Shown piece after piece: positions 17,606-26,540 of a stretch of DNA of 64,000 nucleotides. The stretch covers positions 496,001 to 560,000 of the forward strand of contig NZ_JAKQYM010000001.1 in the NCBI RefSeq assembly GCF_022662535.1, read 5' to 3'. The stretch is from Polaribacter marinus (GTDB lineage Bacteria > Bacteroidota > Bacteroidia > Flavobacteriales > Flavobacteriaceae). The notes beneath the pieces are model-generated. The model saw nothing but the letters and a program-made list of their open reading frames with translations. It was not told where the DNA came from and searched no databases. The number at the start of each line of letters is the position of its first letter. Positions within the stretch are counted from its first letter, which is position 1. The translations under genes were made by a program, and so were the position numbers.

Positions 17606-18283
17606 TTATTTAGCTACTTTTTTCTTCCCTTTTGTAAAATCATAAACAATACCTGCAAAACAACCATAAGAAAAATATTGCATCAGTTCTACTATAAGTA
17701 CATTACCAAATATTTTAACATCATATTTACTACCAGTAAGGAACCAATAAGTATCCCAATAATCAGGAGCAATATAATTAAATAAAAGAATATAGATTGG
17801 AATTATAATAATTGATACTAAAGCTCCAGTGACAATAGAAGGTATTAAAAGATCATTCCTAATAATAATGATGATGATAGCAAATACAAACATTGGAATA
17901 GACCACATAAACATCGAGTTTATACCCAATACATTATTTAGTATAAAAAAAGACATTATAAATAAAGGAAAAAGAAATAATAAGGTTTTGGTTCTTTTTT
18001 TCTCAACTGTAATTAATTCTTTTGTAAAAAGGGCATCATAAATAGCAATAGAAATACCTGTAATTGAAAAACCAAATAATATATCTTCTAAAGAAATAAA
18101 ATAAAGAAAAAGAACTTCTGGTGGATCCCAATAATCAATTCGATACCAAATATTTACAGCTCCAAAAGGAATTGCAATAAGACCAGATAATAACATTTTT
18201 CTTCTTAAGTCTTTATTAAAATAGAAAATTATTCCCCAAGGAATAAATAAAAGAAGACAAATGAAGAGATACATATATTCCAT
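17606..18283 (-). CDS. Multi-pass membrane protein, possible lycopene-cyclase-like fold
   Basis: A 225-residue membrane protein with about seven helices. Two stretches resemble each other: YWDPPEVLFLY then ISLEDILFGFSITGISIAIYD (about 51-84), and YWDTYWFLTG then VLIVELMQYFSYGCFAGIVYD (about 176-217). Each has a Tyr-Trp-Asp, an acidic Glu in a helix and a Gly...Tyr-Asp end. A doubled unit with a buried Glu resembles the CrtYcd/CarR-type lycopene cyclases, but identity is faint and I would not name it so. A -7-like box ends 4 nt before the ATG; residue 4 is a second possible Met start. It is last in the mutL-rhomboid run. Confidence 0.6.
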   Translation of the reverse strand: MEYMYLFICLLLFIPWGIIFYFNKDLRRKMLLSGLIAIPFGAVNIWYRIDYWDPPEVLFLYFISLEDILFGFSITGISIAIYDALFTKELITVEKKRTKTLLFLFPLFIMSFFILNNVLGINSMFMWSIPMFVFAIIIIIIRNDLLIPSIVTGALVSIIIIPIYILLFNYIAPDYWDTYWFLTGSKYDVKIFGNVLIVELMQYFSYGCFAGIVYDFTKGKKKVAK

Positions 18284-18287
18284 AGGG

Positions 18288-18295
18288 CAAATCTA
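18288..18295 (-). promoter_or_regulatory. Candidate -7 box immediately before the membrane-protein gene
   Basis: Minus-strand TAGATTTG fits TAnnTTTG; only CCCT separates it from the ATG at 18283. If used, the mRNA would be leaderless or would start translation at Met4. No -33 box was found. Confidence 0.3.
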
Positions 18296-18324
18296 TTTTT
18301 TTTTTATGAATTAAAGTAAAATAT

Positions 18325-19335
18325 CTACCAGTTTATTTTTGATTGAATGGGAAAATGATCAGAATATTTTTCCGAAAATGTAGAAAATTTGTTAATTATA
18401 GCAGTTTCATCTGTTAAAATAAAATCGATTCTCATAGGAAACCAGTAATTATATGTTTTACCAAAACCTTTACCAGCTTCTATAAAAGCATCTTTTTTGT
18501 TTTTAGAAATTTTATGATAAACCCATGAATATGCAGTGTTATTAAAATCACCGCAAATTATTTTTTTTCCTTTCCACTGTTTTTCATGAGCAATAAACTG
18601 TTCAGTTTGCAATGCTTGCTTTTTAAATGATCTTCCTAGTCGGGCAATTAATTTACCAGAATCTTTTTCGCCAAAGTTTTCTTTTTGGGTATTTATTTTT
18701 AATGATTCTAAATGTAGATTGTAAATTCGAATAGTATCATTTTCCTTAAGGATATCAACAAAAATAATATTGTTTGTGCTATTTTTTAAATCTAAAGAAC
18801 CTTTGTTTATTATTTTAAACCTAGAATAAATAGCCATTCCAAATTTATTTTTTTTAGATTTTGTTTTAATATACTTGTATGGATAGGTAAAGTTAATTTT
18901 ATCGGAATTATAAAATTCTTGAATAGCCAAAACATCAGGGTTTTCTTCATTAATTAAGTCAATTTCTTTTTGATCTAACTTTTTATCTTTATTCCATTTA
19001 AAATAATTAAAAGTTCTTACGTTATAACTCATCACTTTTAAATCATTATTTAGTGAAGAGTTTTTACTGGATAATTTATAAAAAGGAGAAGAAAATACCC
19101 AACCAGTTATTAAAATAATGATAGATAAAAAAAACTGTTTCTTTAATTTAATTAACCAATAAACAACAAAAATGATGTTCATTATAATTAAAAAAGGCAC
19201 AAAAAGACTTAAAATAGCAAATAATGGAACTGTTTTAGGAGATATAAAAGGCAATAGATAAGAGAGTAATAAAACAGTAGCTATTATTGAATTAAGGAAA
19301 AACAAGATTTTTTCTAAAAAGGATAATTTTTTCAT
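18325..19335 (-). CDS. Membrane-anchored endonuclease/exonuclease/phosphatase family protein
   Basis: A 336-residue protein with three N-terminal membrane segments (about 12-30, 38-63, 69-86) followed by a periplasmic or cytoplasmic EEP (DNase I-like) domain. The domain shows VMSYNVRTFN, AIQEFY (metal-binding Glu), HLESLK, GDFNNT (catalytic Asp/Asn) and SDHFPI (catalytic His) in the right order. In other EEP enzymes these residues bind Mg and cut phosphodiester or phosphomonoester bonds; the substrate here, nucleic acid or lipid phosphate, is not known. It starts one base after the second rhomboid stop, so it is translated with it. Confidence 0.88.
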   Translation of the reverse strand: MKKLSFLEKILFFLNSIIATVLLLSYLLPFISPKTVPLFAILSLFVPFLIIMNIIFVVYWLIKLKKQFFLSIIILITGWVFSSPFYKLSSKNSSLNNDLKVMSYNVRTFNYFKWNKDKKLDQKEIDLINEENPDVLAIQEFYNSDKINFTYPYKYIKTKSKKNKFGMAIYSRFKIINKGSLDLKNSTNNIIFVDILKENDTIRIYNLHLESLKINTQKENFGEKDSGKLIARLGRSFKKQALQTEQFIAHEKQWKGKKIICGDFNNTAYSWVYHKISKNKKDAFIEAGKGFGKTYNYWFPMRIDFILTDETAIINKFSTFSEKYSDHFPIQSKINW

Positions 19336-19336
19336 T

Positions 19337-20191
19337 TTATCTTTTTCCTTGTTTAAACAAAAATTCTTTTTCTTGTTTTGTTAGAGTGTCATAACCAGAT
19401 TTACTAATTTTATCTAGTATAGCATCAATTTGTTGTTGGTTAAAAGAAGTATTAGTTTCTTTTTTAAAATTTCCTTTAGGTGATTTATAAACGGTTTTAA
19501 GAGGTTTCTCTTTTGTCTTAAACAAAGAAATAAATTTATTAAAGATATTTATTTCTTTATTACTTGCTTGGTTTACATATAAAAAACCAAAAAGGGCACC
19601 ACCAAGATGAGAGAAATGTCCGCCAGCATTAGGTCCAATTAGCCCTAAAAAATCTAAACCAATCCAAATTGCAGCTAATTGCCATAATTTTACAAATCCA
19701 ATAAATCGAAATTTTAATTGATAATTAGGTATATAGGTTGTAATTCCTATAAATATGGCAGAAATTCCTGCTGAAGCACCTACTAAATAGTAGGATTCAC
19801 CTTTAAATAAAGGAAAATAATTTTGACTTATCATAAACATGATCCCTCCAAAAAAAGTACCTAATAAATAAAATGTCAGTAATTGTTTTTGTGTAAAATA
19901 TTCAACAAACAAATTCCCTATAAAATATAATGCTATTAGATTAAAAAGAATGTGTAAAAAACCATCATGTAAAAAACCATAGGTAATTATGGTCCAGGGT
20001 TTTGTTAGTAGTGTTGTATAATCATCATCTAAAGAAAACCATTCTACTAACCAATTAATTTCTCCTTTATAAAGACCTTGAAAAATACTAATTAGAAGTG
20101 TTGCAATAAATACAGCAATATTAATATAGATTAATTTTTCTACAATATTTCCGCCTTTGTAGCGATGTTTTATGTCATCTAAGAAGCTCAT
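19337..20191 (-). CDS. Rhomboid intramembrane serine protease (second of a tandem pair)
   Basis: A 284-residue protein with six membrane helices. Catalytic Ser140 is in GASAGISA and His195 in GGHFSHLGG; His80 and Asn84 (LHILFN) in helix 2 are the oxyanion residues. A soluble C-terminal tail (about 205-284) ends in a small helical unit, INKFIS to LTKQEKEFLFKQGKR, seen with rhomboids of this phylum (DUF6576-like as I recall). It overlaps the stop of the first rhomboid gene by one base. Substrates are unknown. Confidence 0.93.
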   Translation of the reverse strand: MSFLDDIKHRYKGGNIVEKLIYINIAVFIATLLISIFQGLYKGEINWLVEWFSLDDDYTTLLTKPWTIITYGFLHDGFLHILFNLIALYFIGNLFVEYFTQKQLLTFYLLGTFFGGIMFMISQNYFPLFKGESYYLVGASAGISAIFIGITTYIPNYQLKFRFIGFVKLWQLAAIWIGLDFLGLIGPNAGGHFSHLGGALFGFLYVNQASNKEINIFNKFISLFKTKEKPLKTVYKSPKGNFKKETNTSFNQQQIDAILDKISKSGYDTLTKQEKEFLFKQGKR

Positions 20192-20922
20192 TAATTAACT
20201 TTAAATTGATTTTTTTTCCAATACCACGCGATTAAAAAGCCTATTAATGCACCTCCAATGTGAGCAAAATGAGCAATATTTCCAACAGAATATTTTGTCA
20301 TGCCAAAGAATAAATCGCCTAAAATCATTACAGGAATAAAGTATTTTGCTGCTATAGGAACAGGGAAAAATATCAATGCTAGTTTTGCATCTTTAAAATA
20401 TAATCCAAATGCGACTAAAACCCCATAAATTGCTCCAGATGCACCAACAGCTGGTGTATTGTACAAAGATATAATTTTATTAAATTGTTCCTGGGTTATT
20501 GCTGTAACAACTCTAGCATCATTAGTACTTCCTTTTTCAAGAATTGTCATTATTTCAGAATTGTTTAATCCTGCACTTGTAAAAAGATCATAAATACCAT
20601 TAAACTGATAGTAGTTTACTAAAGTATAAATAATTCCTGCCCCTAATCCGGCAGAGAAATAAAAGAATAAAAATTTATTTCTTCCCCACATCTGTTCTAG
20701 AGGAGATCCAAAAGCCCACAAACCATACATATTAAATAAAATATGGGCAAAACTTCCATGCATAAACATATGAGTAACATATTGCCAAATTCCAAAATGT
20801 TCATTTTTTGGAAAATGCAAAGCCAACATATTTGTAAAGTCTAATTGTAAAAGTTGTGGAACTATAAATACAATTACATTAATTATTATTAGATGTTTTA
20901 TGGCATCTGTTAGTTTGTTCAT
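20191..20922 (-). CDS. Rhomboid intramembrane serine protease (first of a tandem pair)
   Basis: A 243-residue rhomboid with catalytic Ser162 (GASGAIYG), His221 (AHFAHIGG) and the helix-2 motif HGSFAHILFN (His60, Asn64). It differs from the next gene by an insert of about 45 residues between helices 3 and 4 (about 108-155, NGIYDLFTSAGLNN...), probably facing the periplasm, and by lack of the C-terminal tail. It starts 2 nt after mutL ends. The pair is most likely an old duplication that diverged in substrate choice. Confidence 0.93.
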   Translation of the reverse strand: MNKLTDAIKHLIIINVIVFIVPQLLQLDFTNMLALHFPKNEHFGIWQYVTHMFMHGSFAHILFNMYGLWAFGSPLEQMWGRNKFLFFYFSAGLGAGIIYTLVNYYQFNGIYDLFTSAGLNNSEIMTILEKGSTNDARVVTAITQEQFNKIISLYNTPAVGASGAIYGVLVAFGLYFKDAKLALIFFPVPIAAKYFIPVMILGDLFFGMTKYSVGNIAHFAHIGGALIGFLIAWYWKKNQFKVN

Positions 20923-20924
20923 TT

Positions 20925-22739
20925 TTAATGATTAAATAAATTATCTATTTCGTTTAATGTTAGTGTTTTAAATATTGATTTTCCAAAAGGAGAAACTGTA
21001 GGTTCTTTACAAGAAAATAAATCATTTACTAAGCTTTCTTGTTCTTTTTCAGAAAGTAAAGTTCCTGTTTTAATTGATAATGTTTTTGCAAATGATTTTG
21101 CCATTACATCAAAATGACTAAAACTTGCATCTGGTACTTCTAAATTAATATCGTTTAATAATTCTTCTAAAATAATAGTTATTTTACTTTCTGTAACAGA
21201 AACGGGAATTCCTTTTATTGTGACACTGTCTTTTGTAAATTCATCAAAAGAAAAACCTGCATTTTCTAATTCGGTTTTTATTGTGTAAATCATTTCTATT
21301 TCTGCTGATGAAAATGAAATCTTTACAGGAAATAATAATTGCTGACTGTTAGCTTCTTTAACGGTAATGCTTTCTAAAAATTGTTCGTATAAAATTCGTT
21401 GATGCGCTAAAGATTGATTGATTAAAACGACACCAGATTTTATAGAACTTAAGACGTATTTACGCTGAATTTGAAATGTTTTCTGCGTTTTTATTTCTTG
21501 TTGATTTTCAAATAATTCAGATTGTTTTTCTTGTTCTGTGACTGCAGCAGAAGTGTATAAAGACTCCCAACTTTCTGTTTGTTTTTCTCTCTTATAAGGG
21601 AAACTAATTTCTTTTTGTACCGTTTCTTTAAAAGGGTTAAAATCTGGATCTACAGAAATGGTAGGAACAGAAGCTGTTTTAGAACTTGATTTAAAATTGT
21701 ATGGTGTATCTAAGTTTGAATCTCTATTAAAATCTAAAACAGGAGCAACATTATACTGACCTAAACTATGCTTCACAGTGGCACGTAACATTGCATAGAG
21801 TGCTTTTTCATTATCAAACTTAATTTCTGTTTTGGTTGGATGTATGTTTATATCAATAGAACTTGTTGGGACTGTTAAATATAAAAAGTATGAAGGATGA
21901 GAACCTTGCTCTAATAAGCCATCAAAAGCATTTACAACTGCATGATTTAAATAAGAACTCTTTATAAATCGATCATTTACAAAAAAGAACTGCTCACCTC
22001 TTTTTCGCTTAGAAAATTCAGGTTTTGCAACAAAACCTTCAATAGAAAGTATATCTGTATGCTCATTAATTGGTACTAATTTTTCATTCATTTTAACTCC
22101 AAAAACAGCAACTATTCTTTTGCGAAGGTTGCTTGTTTTTAAATGATAAACTTCGTTGTTGTTATGGTGTAATAAAAAAGCAATACTAGGATGCGCTAAA
22201 GCAACTCTTTGAAACTCATCAATTATATGACGTGTTTCAATTGTATCAGATTTTAAAAAATTTCTTCTTGCAGGAATATTGTAAAATAAGTTTTTTACAG
22301 CAATACTTGTTCCTTTTCCTGTAGAAATAAAGTCTTGAGAAATAATTTTACTTCCTGCAATTTTTATTTGTGTCCCTAATTCTTCACCTTGTGGTTTTGT
22401 TTTTAATTCTACATGTGCAATGGCAGCAATCGAAGCCAAAGCCTCACCACGAAAACCTTTTGTGTTTAAGTTAAATAAATCTTCTGCTTTTTGAATTTTA
22501 GAAGTTGCATGACGCTCAAAAGACATTCTAGCGTCTGTTGTACTCATTCCTTTTCCATCATCAATTACCTGAATAAGTGTTTTACCAGCGTCTTTTAGTA
22601 GTAATTTAATATTTGTAGCACCAGCATCAATAGCATTTTCAAGTAATTCCTTTACAACAGAAGCTGGACGTTGAACGACTTCTCCTGCTGCAATTTGATT
22701 AGCAACATGATCTGGTAAAAGTTGAATTATATCTGACAT
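20925..22739 (-). CDS. mutL: DNA mismatch repair protein MutL
   Basis: A 604-residue mismatch repair ATPase. The N-terminal GHKL domain is complete: ELLENAIDAGA, DDGKGM, TKGFRGEALASI and the loop TSIAVKNLFYNIPAR. Residues about 345-425 are a low-conservation linker and the rest the dimerisation domain. The nuclease motif DQHAxxExxxxE of latent-endonuclease MutLs is replaced by NQSLAHQRILYE (residues 441-452), and the C-terminal CPHGRP motif by SPFGKS, so this MutL probably does not nick DNA. It follows the small membrane protein gene by 3 nt and is followed by two rhomboid genes. Confidence 0.95.
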   Translation of the reverse strand: MSDIIQLLPDHVANQIAAGEVVQRPASVVKELLENAIDAGATNIKLLLKDAGKTLIQVIDDGKGMSTTDARMSFERHATSKIQKAEDLFNLNTKGFRGEALASIAAIAHVELKTKPQGEELGTQIKIAGSKIISQDFISTGKGTSIAVKNLFYNIPARRNFLKSDTIETRHIIDEFQRVALAHPSIAFLLHHNNNEVYHLKTSNLRKRIVAVFGVKMNEKLVPINEHTDILSIEGFVAKPEFSKRKRGEQFFFVNDRFIKSSYLNHAVVNAFDGLLEQGSHPSYFLYLTVPTSSIDINIHPTKTEIKFDNEKALYAMLRATVKHSLGQYNVAPVLDFNRDSNLDTPYNFKSSSKTASVPTISVDPDFNPFKETVQKEISFPYKREKQTESWESLYTSAAVTEQEKQSELFENQQEIKTQKTFQIQRKYVLSSIKSGVVLINQSLAHQRILYEQFLESITVKEANSQQLLFPVKISFSSAEIEMIYTIKTELENAGFSFDEFTKDSVTIKGIPVSVTESKITIILEELLNDINLEVPDASFSHFDVMAKSFAKTLSIKTGTLLSEKEQESLVNDLFSCKEPTVSPFGKSIFKTLTLNEIDNLFNH

Positions 22740-22742
22740 TAA

Positions 22743-23015
22743 TTATTTGTAAAAAATTGATAAATCAAAGTCGATGATATATAAAAAAAGTAAAACTAAA
22801 ATTATGATGACGTATAGAATGATTTTATTTACGCTTTTCTCTGAGTTTTTTAACTCACCCAAAGCATCATTGAATTTTCCTTTTAGGCCTTTATTTTTAC
22901 CTGCAGTAACTCTAAATTCGTCAAATTTATGTTCGATTTTAAATGGGTTTCCTTCTCCTTTGTAATAACGAGGTTGGTAGTCAAATTTTTTGTTTGTGCG
23001 TTTTAAAAATCCCAT
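22743..23015 (-). CDS. Small single-pass membrane protein of unknown function
   Basis: A 90-residue protein: basic N-terminal half (FLKRTNKKFDYQPRYYKGEG, then HKFDEFRVT), then one hydrophobic helix at about 64-82. The conserved part is the Tyr/Arg-rich start. I recall that homologues are sometimes called riboflavin synthase subunit beta, which seems to be carried over from the neighbouring ribH; nothing in the sequence resembles an enzyme. It is first in the mutL transcription unit and has a well-formed promoter. Confidence 0.75.
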   Translation of the reverse strand: MGFLKRTNKKFDYQPRYYKGEGNPFKIEHKFDEFRVTAGKNKGLKGKFNDALGELKNSEKSVNKIILYVIIILVLLFLYIIDFDLSIFYK

Positions 23016-23083
23016 AGTTCTAAAAATTAATTGTGAATATTGATTTAGAATTAATCAAATATTAGACCAATTTTATAGTGAAT

Positions 23084-23115
23084 CAAATTTACAGAATTAA
23101 AAGGAATACATCAAA
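23084..23115 (-). promoter_or_regulatory. Bacteroidota sigma-A promoter of the mutL unit
   Basis: On the minus strand TTTG (23115-23112), 20-nt spacer and TAAATTTG (23091-23084) match the phylum consensus exactly. Transcription would start near 23078, about 60 nt before the small membrane protein gene. Confidence 0.72.
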
Positions 23116-23160
23116 AAATGACGTTAAAAGTATTCTTAATTTTAAGAAGTCTGTTTTTTG

Positions 23161-23667
23161 TTAAAAACCAATACTTTCAGCGCTTCTATCAACGTTTTTT
23201 ATAGCGGCCATTTTTATAGCTGCTATAGCACATTCTATACCTTTATTACCTAATTTACCTCCAGATCTATCGATAGATTGTTGTTTGTTATTGTCTGTTA
23301 AAACACAAAAAATAACTGGAACATCGTATTTGATGTTTAGGTCTACAATTCCTTGTGTAACCCCTTCACAAACAAAATCGAAATGTTTTGTTTCTCCTTG
23401 AATTACGTTTCCAATAGCAATAATTGCATCTACTGATTGAGATTCAATCATTTTTTTGCATCCAAAAACAAGTTCAAAACTTCCTGGGACGTCCCAAGAA
23501 ATTATATTTTCTTTGTTTGCTCCGCAATCGATTAAAGTTTCAATTGCACCTTTTTGTAGATTCTTTGTAATTTCAGGATTCCATTCTGAAACAACAATCC
23601 CAAATCGAAAAGATTTCGCATTTGGGATTGTTGTTTTATCGTAAGAAGATAAATTGGTTGTAGCCAT
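23161..23667 (-). CDS. ribH: 6,7-dimethyl-8-ribityllumazine synthase
   Basis: A 168-residue enzyme of riboflavin synthesis that joins 5-amino-6-ribitylaminouracil with dihydroxybutanone phosphate. Seen are SEWNPEIT (substrate binding), the VPGSFEL loop, [11 protein letters not shown] with catalytic His95 and the C-terminal [13 protein letters not shown] helix. RibB, the enzyme that makes its second substrate, is coded at 55682-56827 in a different run. It lies 6 nt after the TPR protein gene and ends 45 nt before the promoter of the mutL unit. Confidence 0.96.
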   Translation of the reverse strand: MATTNLSSYDKTTIPNAKSFRFGIVVSEWNPEITKNLQKGAIETLIDCGANKENIISWDVPGSFELVFGCKKMIESQSVDAIIAIGNVIQGETKHFDFVCEGVTQGIVDLNIKYDVPVIFCVLTDNNKQQSIDRSGGKLGNKGIECAIAAIKMAAIKNVDRSAESIGF

Positions 23668-23673
23668 TTTTAT

Positions 23674-24441
23674 TTATTTAGCATATTTAGCTGCATTGAT
23701 AAATTTTTCTATATCTCTACCTTGTTCAGATTTTGAATAGTTTTCTTTTATCTTAGTAAATAGTTTTTCTGCTTTATCAAATTTCTTTAGTTCCATTGCA
23801 GTTTGTCCTGCTTTGTATAAAAATAATGGAGTTGTAAAATCGTTTGATTTTTTATTAGCAGCTTTTTCATAATATTCTAAAGCTTGTTCTGGTTGATTGA
23901 TATCAGAAAAAGCATCTCCAATTGCTCCTAAAGAAACTGGACCTAACATTTCATCGTCAGATTTAAACTTTTCTAAATACTCTATACCTTTTTCGTAGTT
24001 TTTCATTTTTAAATAAGAAACACCGGCATAATAGTTTGCTAAATTACCCGCGTTTGTTCCGCTGTAAGTGTCTGCAATATCTAAAAAACCATATTTACCA
24101 TCAGCTCCTTCTAAACCTAAATTTAATAAAGAATCTATGCCTGTACCAGCAACAGCTGCTTCATCAAAATATTTTCTAGGAAAAGCCAATTCATTAGAAG
24201 CATCTAATTCATTTGGTTCTACTACGTATTTTGTGTAAGCTAAGTAAGCTAAAAAAAGTACAACAATACCTATTAAAGCATAAAATAACGGTTTGCTGTT
24301 CTTCTCTATCCATTGTTCAGATCTAGAAGCAGTTTCGTCTAAAGTATTTAATACTCCAGCTGTTTCAAATTCTGATTCATCAATTTGATTTTGTTCTCTT
24401 TTATCTTTTGCTTTGAATCCTTTCTTCTTGTATGTTGCCAT
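23674..24441 (-). CDS. Tetratricopeptide-repeat membrane protein (YfgM/TPR_21-like)
   Basis: A 255-residue protein with a charged cytoplasmic N-terminus (1-46), one membrane helix (about 51-70) and an extracytoplasmic region of TPR-like helices (about 115-250; NLANYYAGVSYLKMKNYEKG, PEQALEYYEKAA, AMELKKFDKAEKLFTKI). This layout is that of YfgM-type proteins, which assist folding at the Sec translocon in E. coli. The role in Bacteroidota is not established. It is divergent from recF. Confidence 0.85.
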   Translation of the reverse strand: MATYKKKGFKAKDKREQNQIDESEFETAGVLNTLDETASRSEQWIEKNSKPLFYALIGIVVLFLAYLAYTKYVVEPNELDASNELAFPRKYFDEAAVAGTGIDSLLNLGLEGADGKYGFLDIADTYSGTNAGNLANYYAGVSYLKMKNYEKGIEYLEKFKSDDEMLGPVSLGAIGDAFSDINQPEQALEYYEKAANKKSNDFTTPLFLYKAGQTAMELKKFDKAEKLFTKIKENYSKSEQGRDIEKFINAAKYAK

Positions 24442-24464
24442 ATTTCCTTAAAAATTAGTGGCGA

Positions 24465-24472
24465 CAAAAATA
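24465..24472 (-). promoter_or_regulatory. Candidate -7 box for the TPR protein / ribH unit
   Basis: Minus-strand TATTTTTG fits TAnnTTTG and lies 23 nt before the ATG at 24441. No -33 box at the normal distance. Confidence 0.4.
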
Positions 24473-24555
24473 GTTTTTTTAATTGGATTTTAAAAGCGGA
24501 TAATTCGCAAAATTTTCAATAATTTGCAATTCGTTTCAAACAGTCGCTTTTATTA

Positions 24556-25635
24556 ATGTATTTACAAAAAATATCTTTAGTTAATTTTAAGAATATTGAG
24601 TCTCAATCTTTTGATTTTCAGCAGAAAATAAATTGCTTTGTGGGCAATAACGGAGTTGGTAAAACCAATATTTTAGATGCAATTTATTACTTGTCTTTTG
24701 CAAAAAGTTATTTTAATTCGGTTGCTGTGCAAAATATTAAACATGGTGAAGGGTTTTTTATGGTTGAAGGAGATTATCTTTTAAACGATAGAAACGAAAA
24801 AATTGTGTGTAGTTTAAAAAAAGGACAAAAGAAAGTTTTAAAGAGAAATGGAAAAAGTTATGATAAGTTTTCTGAGCATATTGGACAGTTACCTTTGGTA
24901 ATTATTTCTCCTGCTGATAGAGATTTGGTTACGGATGGGAGTGATACTAGAAGAAAATTTATAGATGGTGTTATTTCTCAACAAAATAAAAACTATTTAA
25001 AAGATTTAATTGCATATAATAAGGTGTTAAGTCAAAGAAATGCTTTGTTAAAATACTTTGCAGCCAATAGAACTTTTGATGCGTTAAATCTAAGTGTTTA
25101 TGATGAGCAGCTTTCTGATTATGGAAGTCGAATTTTCGAAGTAAGAAAAAGGTTTTTAGAAAAATTTATTCCTATTTTTAATGAAAAATATCAAGTAATT
25201 TCTGGAGATAAAGAAAATGTTAATTTGCATTATAAGAGTCAGTTAAATGATTTTAATATGAAGGATTTATTACAGAAATCACTAGAAAAAGATAAGATAT
25301 TACAGTACACAACAGCAGGAATTCATAAAGATGATTTAAACTTTGAAATAGGAGAATACCCAATTAAGAAGTTTGGTTCACAAGGGCAGCAGAAATCATA
25401 TTTAATAGCTTTAAAGTTAGCACAATTTGAGTTTATAAAGCAACAGTCTTCTGTAATTCCTATTTTATTGTTAGACGATATTTTTGATAAATTAGATGAA
25501 AGTAGAGTTTCTCAAATTATAAATTTGGTAAATGATGATGCATTTGGCCAAATATTTATTACAGATACACATTCTGAAAGAACCGAAAATATAGTAAAAC
25601 AGAGTAATAAACCGTATCAAATTTTTAAGTTATAA
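24556..25635 (+). CDS. recF: DNA replication/repair protein RecF
   Basis: A 359-residue SMC-like ATPase that helps load RecA at single-strand gaps. Walker A is GNNGVGKT (residues 30-37), the ABC signature region is [20 protein letters not shown] (about 275-295) and Walker B is [15 protein letters not shown] (about 305-319). Length is normal. It is not next to dnaA or dnaN as in many bacteria, at least on this side. The stop overlaps the next ATG (TAATG). Confidence 0.96.
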   Translation: MYLQKISLVNFKNIESQSFDFQQKINCFVGNNGVGKTNILDAIYYLSFAKSYFNSVAVQNIKHGEGFFMVEGDYLLNDRNEKIVCSLKKGQKKVLKRNGKSYDKFSEHIGQLPLVIISPADRDLVTDGSDTRRKFIDGVISQQNKNYLKDLIAYNKVLSQRNALLKYFAANRTFDALNLSVYDEQLSDYGSRIFEVRKRFLEKFIPIFNEKYQVISGDKENVNLHYKSQLNDFNMKDLLQKSLEKDKILQYTTAGIHKDDLNFEIGEYPIKKFGSQGQQKSYLIALKLAQFEFIKQQSSVIPILLLDDIFDKLDESRVSQIINLVNDDAFGQIFITDTHSERTENIVKQSNKPYQIFKL

Positions 25636-25931
25636 TGACAAAAAGAGAAAACGATTCTTTTTCAATTCAAGATTTAATGCAAAGCTTTATTAAAGAGAAT
25701 AATTTGACTAAAGGAATGCAGAAATTAAAAGTAGAAGAAACTTGGAATAAAATGATGGGGCCAGGAGTTGCTACGCATACAAGTTCTGTAAAACTGCAAC
25801 ATAAAACCTTAATTATACAATTAACATCTTCTGTTTTGCGTGAAGAATTAAGTTATGGAAAAGATAAAATTATAAAAATGATGAATGAAGAAATAGGTCA
25901 GGACATAATTTCTAAACTGATGTTGGTATAA
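25635..25931 (+). CDS. DUF721 / DciA-like protein
   Basis: A 98-residue protein of the DUF721 family. The core is ETWNKMMGPGVATHTSSVKL then KTLIIQLTSSVLREELSYGKDKI, the KH-like fold shared with DciA, the ancestral loader of the replicative helicase DnaB. Bacteroidota carry short versions of this kind and their function has not been fully shown. Translational overlap with recF fits a replication or repair role. Confidence 0.88.
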   Translation: MTKRENDSFSIQDLMQSFIKENNLTKGMQKLKVEETWNKMMGPGVATHTSSVKLQHKTLIIQLTSSVLREELSYGKDKIIKMMNEEIGQDIISKLMLV

Positions 25932-25984
25932 ATAAAGTCTTTCTTAATAAAAAGATAAGAAAGATTATATAGAATGAAAGGATT

Positions 25985-26482
25985 TTATTTTTTTACCCAA
26001 ACACTTTCATCTGTAAATACTGGTTTTTTACTAATAGAATTCCTGAATTCATTGGTAGATTTTAAGTCTAACGGTATTTTTAATTCATAAAAAATTAATT
26101 TGTTTCTAGATATTTTATAGATATGAAAAAAGTAATTAGTTCCTTTTTTTTCATTATTAACGGTTAGATAATTAGTCCCTTTAAATTTTGTCAAATAAGC
26201 ACGAAATATTTTTGTAGAAGTATCATAGTCGCCACCCTCTTTAGTTACGGTTAATCGATATTCTTTTGAGCTAAGTTTTGAAAATTTAATTTCTTCTACA
26301 AAATATGTTTTTGGGGTTTTAATTTTCCAGGTTCCTAATAAACGTTTGTCAATTTTTAAGTTAGGTTTATCTGCTATTGAAAAATTTGATTCCTTTGGAC
26401 AGCCCATTAGTAAAAAACTAATAAAAAAGACTGCTATTAAGTGAAGTTTATTTATTTTTTTTAAAGAAGTTGCGAAAATCAT
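25985..26482 (-). CDS. Lipoprotein of unknown function
   Basis: A 165-residue protein with a lipobox LLMGC (Cys28) after a slightly long signal sequence that begins MIFATSLKK. The body is beta-rich, starting LLGTWKIKTPKTYFVEEIKF, a lipocalin-like opening of the kind found in small Bacteroidota lipoproteins, and ending VFTDESVWVKK. I do not recognise a named family. It stands alone and convergent to the recF pair. Confidence 0.7.
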   Translation of the reverse strand: MIFATSLKKINKLHLIAVFFISFLLMGCPKESNFSIADKPNLKIDKRLLGTWKIKTPKTYFVEEIKFSKLSSKEYRLTVTKEGGDYDTSTKIFRAYLTKFKGTNYLTVNNEKKGTNYFFHIYKISRNKLIFYELKIPLDLKSTNEFRNSISKKPVFTDESVWVKK

Positions 26483-26532
26483 ATTTTTTAAATTTAAAAC
26501 AAGTTTATATATTAAAAGATTTAGGGTTTGTT

Positions 26533-26540
26533 CAAATATA
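26533..26540 (-). promoter_or_regulatory. Candidate -7 box for the lipoprotein gene
   Basis: Minus-strand TATATTTG fits TAnnTTTG, about 50 nt before the ATG at 26482; no -33 TTG seen. The gap 26483-26704 otherwise holds the ndk terminator. Confidence 0.35.

Noticed and set aside
25936..25966. CTTTCTTA / TAAGAAAG inverted repeat between the DciA-like and lipoprotein genes
   Set aside because: Only 8 bp, all A/T-rich except one pair at each side, with a 9-nt loop and no T tract; too weak to call a terminator.
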